DNA of 64,000 nucleotides, taken from the NCBI GenBank assembly GCA_035771165.1, contig JAWNZC010000109.1:62001-126000 (forward strand), read 5' to 3'. The notes beneath the pieces are model-generated. The model saw only the letters and a program-made list of their open reading frames with translations, did no database searches and was not told where the DNA came from. The number at the start of each line of letters is the position of its first letter. The first letter of the stretch is position 1. This DNA is from Paragorgia papillata. Its lineage: Eukaryota; Cnidaria; Anthozoa; Scleralcyonacea; Coralliidae. The translations under genes were made by a program, and so were the position numbers. Positions 55,500 through 64,000 of this stretch are shown piece after piece.

Positions 55500-55690
55500 A
55501 AATGAATTTCAAACGTGGCGCGCTGAGATCAGATAATATTTTCAGATGGGAGACGCTATCCCAAGTGTCAATGCGCGCTCGCTAGCTGCGCGGAGCATGC
55601 GCGGTATCGTCTAGCCAGTATCGTACCCAGGGCCCAGGCGCATGTAGCCAGGGGGTCTCTGCACTGGTGACGGCGCTATTTAGCCTGGAT
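55500..55690 (-). promoter_or_regulatory. CpG-rich candidate promoter of the four-exon gene
   Basis: A local island of CG dinucleotides with gcgcgctc, gcatgcgcgg (NRF1-like) and ggcgct strings in otherwise AT-rich DNA, 130-320 bases upstream of the predicted ATG. Function is inferred from composition and position. Confidence 0.35.
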
Positions 55691-55849
55691 TTTTATTACC
55701 TGTAGCCTTTCTTTCTGAATTCTGATATGCTATATATTCTGTTTCGAAATTACACACATATTGATTCGGAATTACTTCATGCACATTTAGGTATAGATAT
55801 AAAGTTTTAAACGTAGGGATATTTTAGCTAAACAAATGTTGTATTATAT

Positions 55850-56100
55850 TTAAAAGGTGTGTTTTATTATATTTACCAAAGCGTTTATTATTACTACCGA
55901 AAGTATTCTATTTGAACAGTGAATTATTTCAAGAGATGTGCTATGTTTTTCGTCTTATTCTTAAGAAGGTGTGTTATTGTGAAAGGTGTGTTGTTTTCTA
56001 TAAGATGTGTTAGTCAAAAGGTGTGTTATTCTTAAGAAGGTGTGTTAGTGTGAACGGTGTGTTTTTTGAAAGGTGTTTTTTTTTTATAAGATGTGTTAGT
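55850..56100. repeat. Right sub-terminal satellite 2
   Basis: Repeated 'aggtgtgtta' units in mirror position to 50328-50540. Confidence 0.85.
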
Positions 56101-56444
56101 CAACCAATTAATAATTGGTTGAAATAACCATTCCATATTGGTCGCTACCAATTTAGAATGGTTATGTTGACAAAGTAGTTTTAAAATAACCATTTGTAAA
56201 GGTTGTAACCATTTTTATTTGGTTAAAATAACCATTTGTAAAGGTTGTAACCAATTTTATTTGGTTAAAATAACCATTTGTAAAGGTTGTAACCAATTTT
56301 ATTTGGTTAAAATAACCATTTGTATAAGGTTGTAACCAATTTTATTTGGTTAAAATAACCATTTTTAATGGTTGGATTAATAATTGGTTGTACTAACCAT
56401 TCCATATTGGTCGCAACCAAAAAAATGAGTTATTTCAACCAGTC
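56101..56444. repeat. Right sub-terminal satellite 1
   Basis: Mirror of 49707-50100. It includes four nearly identical ~50 base units of 'aaccatttgtaaaggttgtaacca' type (described in parts: aaccatttgtaaagg, ttgtaacca) and ends in the right terminus. Confidence 0.85.
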
Positions 56445-56459
56445 AGTTTTTACAGTGTA

Positions 56460-56924
56460 CACTTTCCCGTTGCCTTCTCTCTCTAGTGTACTTGTTTACC
56501 TTTTTTTCTGACTGCCTCAGTTTGTTCCCTTCGGTTTTCTTTGCTATTAAAGGCAGTAATAACTTCCCTCCCTTCCGCTGTTTCGTTGTCGTTGCGACAG
56601 TTTTGTATACTTTTCATCGATTTTCCATCAACGCTTTTCCTTCGAGTTAATAGTTCTTGTCGCTTTCCGTAAAGTTTCCTAGTTTTATTGAGCTGCATAT
56701 TCTCTTTCCATAGAGACAAATAATAGTATTTTCGCATGTATATACTTCCATATTGTTTCCAGTGCCCTACAATCTTCACCGCGGTCATCATGGTCCATCC
56801 ACACACATTCGTTGTCCACTGCAACGACGGCTCTCTCTCAGCCTTTGATATCGTACAATTTTTATCAGAATATGAGTTCACATACCTACCAAATATATCA
56901 GCATGCACTAGCTAATGCATACAT
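56460..56924. other. Non-coding stretch
   Basis: A 141-codon minus frame (56483-56908) has no recognised domain, and codon pattern gives no support. No other feature. Confidence 0.4.
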
Positions 56925-57230
<306 letters not shown>

Positions 57231-57654
57231 TATATATATATATATATGTATATACAAACGAGCACGTGTGATTTTGTTCACGGAATGTCGGAAAGTGCTC
57301 AATACCATAAAAGTAGAGCGAATATAGTATAGTTTAAGTGGGCTTACCTCAAAATGTTGAGTGTCGCAACTGTCAGTTTCACGCGGGGCGATCTTCAGGC
57401 CAATATCCAGATCGCTGAAATTGATTCGCATTGTAACACACGTGTGAAGTGGACTCCACGCATGTCGGGATTAGTACCCTCACCGGGCTCCAGGCCTTCG
57501 GCCCTACGCCCGGGCTCGGGGTTAATGTGTTATTACAAAGAGAGTCATTTTCATAGGTTTATTCTTGGATCGCACGTACAAAATGGCCTAGCCTATATCA
57601 GATTTTATGCACTTGTTTGCTTTTTTATTATTTCGGATAGAGTGGACAGCATTA
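57231..57654. other. Non-coding, partly PLE-related
   Basis: 'agtgggcttacctcaaa' at about 57340 matches the complement of 41895-41915 next to the second PLE. No gene. Confidence 0.45.
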
Positions 57655-57896
57655 CAATTTGTTAATTTACCGTAAAGTTCCAAAAGTAGCCGGGGAGGCT
57701 ATTATTAATACGGATTTTGGAACCACGATGCTACTTACAGGGGGTGGCTACTTTCAAGGGGCGGCTATTTTTGGGGTGAAAATTGCGTTAGAAAGAGAGA
57801 ATTTATGAATTGTGTTTTTTGGTTTAATAGCTTTGAGAAACTTTTAAAGCAAATATAGCGCATGTCTACAGTCAATGAAGTCTGAAATGACTTCAT
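57655..57896. repeat. Copy of the 46970-47240 repeat, interrupted by a LINE
   Basis: Shares 'aatacggattttgga', 'aatttatgaattgtgttttt' and 'cttcat' with 46970-47225. The match resumes after the LINE at 61554 with 'gtcaaaattgatgtaaaca'. Confidence 0.8.
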
Positions 57897-57906
57897 GAGC
57901 GCCACA

Positions 57907-60900
57907 ATGGCTGCCGTTTCAATAATTGCTCTCCGAATATTTTTTGTATTTCTACTCGTCAAGGAGGGTTTCTACTCAAACAGCAAGCCTGTTCAATTGT
58001 ATAGCAAGTTTTCCGTTCTCAGCGTACAATATATCTTACCTCATGACGTGGAAATTGATGATTCTAAGCCGTTTTATTTTTTGAAGAGAAGCGTATCGCT
58101 GAAGCGTATCGGTGCTCAATCAAAGTTTAACCTGAAGATTTCCATCCACAAGTCTACTAAACATGGATTTGTAACTTTGGCGCTCCCAGACAAGCTCTTC
58201 GTTATCGATTTAACAATACATCTAGACGTGGAAAGTAATCCAGGCCCAGAAGACGAAATACCCAACACTAGAATTACTACCGTTCGTAAAGCGAATTCGA
58301 GTTTATCTGCCAACAATAGAGCCATTCACTATTCAAGACAAGAGCTATCTTTACATCAAGGGACATGGAATACTTAGAACTCGTGGTACAAGGGCTGGTT
58401 TCTTTACAAGATCAAGAAATCGTAGGATAACTGAACGGATTACTTCGCGTGGTTTAATATTTAAAAGCGGTACAACACCCCAAGGGATTAATGTGGCTAA
58501 TCTCATTAACACCACAGCAGAAACTCGAAATAATGCGTCAAATCTGAAAACCTATTCCTCTCGAACTACGAATCTCAAAAGTTGTCTTCTCAATGCACGC
58601 TCCCTAAAGAGCAAGTCTGCTCAACTTCTAGATTACATCCAGGATTGCAAAGCTGATATCATTTCCATAACTGAAACTGTGGTTTACTGAGGATGACACT
58701 GCCGCGAAAATTGCTTGTACTCCACTCGGCTACTATCTATTGGACCAACCGCAATGCGGTCGGAAAGGAGGTGGAACAGCGGTACTGATTAAGAATACTT
58801 ATAGTAGCCAGTAAAGTTGCCTCTGTGATCGAATATCGTTCTTTTGAATATTTGGAATTGGATGTCCTGTCTAGATCATTTCACTTTAAACTCATTGTCG
58901 TATACAGACCGCTTTACTCCACTGCCTATCCTGTCACTGTTGCTGAATTTTTGAATGACTTCGCAGCTTATCTCGAATCTACAATTTTATGCAGGGAGCC
59001 CATTATGATAACAGGTGACTTTAACATACACGTGGATGATCCATCAGATATGGACGCCGTGAAATTTCAAGACCTGCTTGACTAGCTTGGACTAGAACAG
59101 CACGTGAAAGTGGATACACACACTCATGGTCACACACTCGACCTGATAATAACTCGATCTTGTGATTCTATATTAACAGAGACCCCTTACGTTGACCAAC
59201 TCTTCTCGGATCACATGACTGTTCTCTATCACGTCAATGCACCTCGGCCACCAATTTCAACCGAAACCATTTCTTTTAGGAAACTTAAATCTGTTGATAT
59301 CAATGCGTTCTCCTCCGACCTTGCGTCGTCGAAACTGTGGAATTCCACTATTACAGACCTTAATGAGCTTGCTGTTTGTTATAATTCTGTTCTTTCTGAC
59401 CTACTTGATATCCACGCCCCTTTAAAGAAGAAGACTATGGTTATTCATCCTCGAGTTCCTTGGTACTCCGACGAGATGAACGACGCTAAAAGATCAAGGC
59501 GTAAGGCAGAAATGAAATGGAGGCGGACTAAATTACCCCAAGATCTACTACAACTAAAAGCTGCTAAAAACTACACCAGTTTTTTTATGAACGAAGCCAA
59601 ACGTAATTTTTACAGTAATCTTATCAACGAATACTCTCATGATACCCGCAAGTTATTTCAAGCAACCAAGCGTCTCCTGTTTACCGACCAGTGACTGTCA
59701 TTTCCTGACTATCAAGATAATGACTTACTCGCAAATGATATTGGGGATTTTTTCATACAGAAAATCGTAAAGATTCGTAATGAACTCAACACCCGTATTA
59801 ATACTTACCATGGACCGGAGACAGATATTGTTGCTGTTTCCGACAACGTAGCTGAAGAGTTTACGCGTTTTGAGCTCCTGACTGAAGAGGACGTTCTTAG
59901 TTTGCTCTCTTCATCAGCAAAGAAGTCATGCATGCTGCTGGATCCTATGCCTACGACATTGCTGATTCCTTGTAAAGATACAATTGTACCAGTAATTACA
60001 TCTATGATTAATATGTCGCTCCAGCAAAGCCAGTTCCCAGATGCTTGGAAAGAAGCTATTGTACAACCTCGTCTGAAGAAAACTAATTTGGATGGTTCTT
60101 TTCCTAATCTCCGCCCTGTTAGTAATGTCGCCTATGTTTCCAAACTTACAGAAAAAGCAGCATTCAATCAACTCCACCAACATATGACCACAAATAAGTT
60201 GTATCCACCACTGCCGTCATCACACCGTAAAGATCACAGCACGGAAACAGCACTGCTGAAAGTGTTCAATGACATTCTCCTTGATATGAATCAGCAGAAT
60301 GTTATATTGTTGGTGTTTCTAGATCTGAGTGCAGCGTTTGATACAATTGACCATAGCTTACTACTAGGCCTCCTTAAGTCTAATTTTCATCTTAAGTCTG
60401 GTTCTGCCCTGTCATGGTTTGCTGAGTATCTGTCGGGCCGCAGTCAGCGTGTCTCTGTTAAAGACGGCATGTCGCGGAAATTTGATCTTACTTGTGGCCT
60501 GCCGCAGGGTTCCTGTCTTGGACCGTTGCTCTTCATCATTTATGCTAGTGACCTCTTTCGTGTCGTGAATAAACATCTACCACAAGCACACGCATATGCA
60601 GATGATACACAGCTATATCTCTCTTTCAAGCCTGGATGTATCACCACCCAGTCTGAAGCAGTTGATGCCATGCAAGCCTGCATTAATGATATTCAGGAAT
60701 GGATGACGAAAAGTAAGCTAAAAATGAATGACAACAAAACAATTCATGATCATTGGTACACGGCAACAACTTTCAAAGCAGTCAGTCCAACAACTCGTCG
60801 TGGGTAATTCTACCACTACGCCCTCCTCTTCAGTTGCGAATCTTGGCGCTATTTTTGACTCTAGGTTATCCGTAGATGCCCAAATTAAGAAGATATGTAA

Positions 60901-61453
60901 ATCTTCATTTTATTATTTATACGATATTAGGAAAATAAGGACGTTTTTAACAAAAGAATCTTGTGCTACACTTATCCATGCTTTCATTACAAGTCGTGTA
61001 GATTATTGTAATAATTTATATTATGGCCTTCCGGCATATCAAATAGCTAAACTGCAACGTATACAGAATGCTGCTGCTCGCTTAGTTTCGCAAATTCCGC
61101 GTTTTACCCATATGACTTCTGTCCTTGCTGATCTGCATTGGCTGCCAATCAGGTTTAGAATACTTTTTAAGATTCTCATTCTTACTTTCAAGGCCATTCA
61201 TGGACTTGCTCCGGTCTATTTATCTGACTTGATTACTATTAAGGAACAGTCTATTTACAACCTCCGTTCCAGTAACGAACTCCTTCTGGCTGCACCTTCA
61301 AGTAAACTCCGTCCAACAATTGGTGCAAGAACTTTCACATATGCTGCTCCAAAAGAATGGAACTCTCTGCCCGTTGCTATTAGAAACATTAGCTCTTTTA
61401 CTATTTTTAAAAAACAACTAAAGACGTATTTGTACAGTAGAGCTTTTAATTAA
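57907..61453 (+). pseudogene. LINE polyprotein: 2A leader, endonuclease, RT
   Basis: MAAVSIIALRIFFVFLLVKEG gives a hydrophobic, signal-like start (described in two parts: MAAVSIIALRIFF and VFLLVKEG). About 113 residues in, DVESNPGP (58225-58248) is a full 2A ribosome-skipping motif. Frameshifts near 58320 and 58690 and stops near 58810 and 59082 break the endonuclease, which has NARSLKSKS, ITET, TGDFNIHVDD, HTLDLIIT and FSDHM. The RT has LVFLDLSAAFDTIDH, CGLPQGSCLGPLLF and YADDTQLY, then a frameshift near 60740 and the CR1-type C-terminal region (RVDYCNNLYYGLP, LHWLPI, WNSLP) to a TAA at 61451-61453. Confidence 0.9.
58225..58248 (+). other. 2A ribosome-skipping motif
   Basis: Codes DVESNPGP, in frame with the upstream leader; separation would occur between the last Gly and Pro. 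The preceding residues (LTIHL) are hydrophobic, as usual for 2A. Such leaders are known in some CR1-type elements of marine invertebrates. Confidence 0.88.
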
Positions 61454-61523
61454 CATTCTGTTGTTAAATAGTTTTGTAAAAAGCGCATATGAACATTGTT
61501 ATGCTAATATGCGCTCTATAAAT

Positions 61524-61553
<30 letters not shown>

Positions 61554-61555
<2 letters not shown>

Positions 61556-62276
61556 GTCAAAATTGATGTAAACAACTTATGCAGGTTTAGGGGCAGGTTT
61601 AGAGGTGGGGTCGCGGGTTGGGAATTATTTCCTTAAAATACACGATTATTGTTAATTCTATTGTTAATTCTAAATTAACGACAATCAGCATATATCTCTT
61701 ATATAGAATTCAATATTATCCTGAATTGTGAAGTGGTCTAGAATTCAGGATCAGACCCTGAATATTAAAGAAATTACCACCCTAAGCCCCTAGCCTAACC
61801 CTCATCCCACCTCTGAACTAACACTAACCCCAAGAAACCCTAAATATAACCAATTCCCCCGGTTGCCTCAAACCTAACCACAACCATCCTGGAAGAAAGC
61901 TCCACTTCTCAGACCCCGAATGGCAACCACAACAAATGTAATAACATGCGTTCTTTTGCACGTAAAAATAGAACAATGAAAGCATTAATTATTAACATAA
62001 AGGAATTGAAAAGTAATGCTCTCGGACTAGCTTACTTATTCAACTGAAAAGTATTCCAAGTCTAAATTCCAGAAACAAATCCAGAGGAATTTCAACAAAT
62101 ATTGATTAAACATTCATTTCTTTTGAATTTTCCTTATGAATTATTAATGAATTTTACAATTATATATAAATATCGGTTTTTATTAATCTTTGGCTTTGCA
62201 TATTAACGCGTATCCAAAAAAACTTACCGTGGTTGAAAAGTTACTTAGTTGTTCTATCTATAATTACACACTGTAG
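61554..62276. other. Non-coding stretch
   Basis: No gene seen. It begins with the right half of the repeat split by the LINE. Confidence 0.4.
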
Positions 62277-64000
62277 TTGACGGAACTGAAATTTCAAATT
62301 GTTTTGAAAGCCTGGATGATGAATTGGTAAGTTTAACTTGATTTTCTATACTTCTCTCGTAAAATGATTGTTTAAATTTTTGCAATGAGTTAGTTGATTA
62401 TAAATATTTTAGTTTAATTTGCATGTTACTTTTTATGGTATAAGGATCTTCAGAGCAATGAAGATGATAGATTCGAGCAGCAACTAGATGATGTGATCTG
62501 GGAGAATAACGTAAGTTATAAAATTGGCCAACTTAATTTTATATATTGGTATCACCCACTGACCTGTATATAAATTACTTGAACAAAAATGTGTCCCAAA
62601 ATGACCACTGACTTGTATATAAATTTCCTGGCAAAGAAATTGTCCCAAAATGATGGAATAACAAAGATGACATTGCATGGAGTGCTTTGTTCATGGTATA
62701 GACCACTGATGCGTGTTAAAACTACGAAATGTTTTTAAACTTTGACATTTTTCAAATGAGATGAACGCATAACAAAAAATAATTTACCACAAGAACGTTT
62801 TTGAATTGAAAAACTTATGACATAGATTCAGAAAAGGATTTCAACGCAACGTTTGATAACTGAACTAAAAGCAAACGTTTATCAGTTCTGTGCTGATGTA
62901 AAAAAAATTCTGAAAAGCTCGTCAAAATAACTTTTTACTTTCAAATTGAGCCAAAAGTGATAAATATGTCATAAAAAAATTAGATCAGTGGTCAATACTA
63001 TGAGCAAAGTACTCCAATTTTCACCTTGCTTACGCCATGATCTGGGGATACTTTTTTGATTCAACGCTTACGTGACCCTGATTCGAACCCTTTTGGTTAA
63101 GTAGAACGATATATACTTCTTGCAAAATACACGTTTACAATAACTATAATATTCCAAATGGTTATTCTGTTACATATTTCTTAGGGAGTCGGTGCGACAA
63201 TACCAGTTGATGACGATTCAAGGGAAAACCTGTACAGGCACACGCAGAAAAAAGGTTTCAAAACAAATAGTAAGCATGTAGGTAACAAACGTAAGCGTGT
63301 TGGTAACAAAGATAGTAATATTCAAATACAATGCGAAGATTTCCCCCCTTTAGACGAAGATGTAGTAACTTTTTCAGAACAATCTAAGAAGTCGAGAGTG
63401 TCGCTGCAAGAAGGAACTATGACCAAAATGCATACTCTCGATGGCTGCCTTAAACAAAAATCAATAAAAAAAGACGAAGGTCGTAAAAAAGATATTACCC
63501 GAGAGGAATACAAGTGTAACAAACACGAAGTAAAAGAAGTAGAATTCAACTGCCTGGACGGAAACGAAGAACAAGGAAAGGATGAAGAACAAGGAAAACA
63601 AATAAATTACCAGGACCAAGAAACACAAACGATAGATGGAGATGGAGATGAATATGGAGATGAATTTGAAGATGAAGATGAAGATGAAGATGGAGATGGA
63701 AATGAAGATGAAGATGAAGATGAAGATGAACATGGAGATGGAGATGGAGATGGAGATGGAGATGGAGATGGAGATGGAGATGGAGATGGAGATGGAAATG
63801 GAGATGGAGATGGAGATGGAGATGGAGATGGAGATGGAGATGTTGATGAAGATGAAGATGAACATGGAGATGGAGATGGAGATGGAGATGGAGATGGAGA
63901 TGGAGATGGAGATGGAGATGGAGATGGAGATGGAGATGGAGATGGAGAGGTAGATGGAGAGGAAGATGGAGAGGAAGAGGATGATGAAAAGGAAGAGAAA
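62277..64000 (+). CDS. Partial host-like gene for a highly acidic protein
   Basis: Three exons are supported by AG/GT borders and matching phase: 62277-62326, 62445-62510 and 63185-64000, the last open to the window edge for exactly 272 codons. The sequence includes FESLDDEL, then DRFEQQLDDVIWENN, then a Lys/Arg-rich region (KRKRVGNKDSN), then DFPPLDEDVV. From about 63640 a GAT/GGA/GAA repeat encodes long Asp-Gly and Asp-Glu runs ending in EEDGEEEDDEKEEK. No family is recognised. The basic-then-acidic layout suggests a nuclear or nucleic-acid-associated protein (inference). Both ends are beyond what can be seen. Confidence 0.65.
62511..63184 (+). other. Intron of the right-edge gene
   Basis: 674 bases from gtaagt to ttctt-ag. 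Contains a duplicated 'ccactgacttgtatataaat'-type block near 62557 and 62603. Confidence 0.55.
63640..63955 (+). repeat. (GGAGAT)n coding repeat
   Basis: About 40 hexamer units with GAAGAT variants, read as alternating Gly-Asp or Glu-Asp. Other frames read Met-Glu or, on the opposite strand, Ser-Ile and are spurious. Confidence 0.9.

Larger units (their letters stand above)
49694..56457. mobile_element. Symmetric 6.8 kb TIR element with CACTG ends
   Basis: The left end CACTGTAAAAACTGACTGG is repeated as its complement at the right end, flanked by TA on both sides. Moving inward, both sides show the same order: a 'ggttgaaa.aaccaa' minisatellite, then an 'aaggtgtgtta' minisatellite. CACTG ends with arrays of sub-terminal repeats resemble CACTA/EnSpm elements, though no transposase frame of that type is seen and the target size is uncertain. 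The interior holds the four-exon gene and several later insertions. Confidence 0.7.
57897..61553 (+). mobile_element. CR1/L2-like LINE
   Basis: Near full-length non-LTR element. The 5' end lies 10 bases before the first ATG; the 3' end is 'gcgctctataaatgt' followed by (ATT)n (61525-61553), a CR1/L2-type tail. The empty site at 47220-47245 fixes both borders. Confidence 0.88.

Noticed and set aside
56483..56908. 141-codon minus frame
   Set aside because: No family resemblance; the other minus frames are similarly uninformative. Left unannotated as a gene.
63461..63953. Met-Glu and Ser-Ile repeat frames
   Set aside because: Alternative readings of the GGAGAT repeat; the Asp-Gly frame is the one that joins the upstream exons.

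Overview
The window looks like animal nuclear DNA that is almost entirely transposable elements. It is AT-rich, full of microsatellites, and has GT-AG introns. The mixture of Polinton, Penelope-like, BEL/Pao, CR1-like, Crypton-like and hAT families, plus hammerhead-bearing tandem repeats, fits a marine invertebrate, most likely a cnidarian. That assignment is inference; no host marker gene is visible. The only clear candidate host gene is a partial one at the right edge (62277-64000).

Layout. 1-3180 is non-coding with old repeats. 3185-5143 is a 5'-truncated Penelope-like element (PLE) with a hammerhead ribozyme in its tail. 5150-8141 holds dispersed and duplicated repeats and a palindrome. 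8540-10009 is a Crypton-like tyrosine recombinase with apparently lost catalytic residues. 10234-13965 is a tandemly duplicated ~400 bp unit, each copy split by a different DNA transposon. 14946-17914 is a 3 kb hAT-type element with an exact 8 bp target duplication. 18447-19655 is the 5' part of a hAT-like transposase gene cut off by a Polinton.

19656-46705 is a ~27 kb Polinton/Maverick (adintovirus-like) element with inverted ends. It carries broken copies of protein-primed DNA polymerase, packaging ATPase, adenovirus-type protease, major capsid, basic core-like, penton-like and integrase genes. Accessory genes include a Bcl-2-like protein, a tandem GRF zinc-finger protein, a signal-peptide/LRR/transmembrane protein and a potentially myristoylated protein. 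A BEL/Pao retrotransposon (26345-38353) splits the capsid gene, a LINE (26398-30931) splits one LTR of that retrotransposon, and a second PLE (41957-43975) sits elsewhere in the Polinton. The insertion order can therefore be read directly.

46706-57900 contains a foldback element carrying a datable TA-flanked MITE and a 6.8 kb symmetric element with CACTG ends (49694-56457). Inside the latter are mirror-image satellites, a hAT-type MITE, a mariner-like MITE, a three-unit tandem array of hammerhead ribozymes (retrozyme-like) and a previously unlabelled four-exon gene for an 82-residue protein. 57897-61553 is a CR1/L2-like LINE whose N-terminus has a hydrophobic segment and a 2A ribosome-skipping motif.

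The most notable items are the hammerhead array and matching ribozymes in both PLEs, the hidden 82-residue gene, the host-interaction genes of the Polinton, and the 2A-bearing LINE. All mobile-element genes except a few short ones are broken by stops, frameshifts or deletions.
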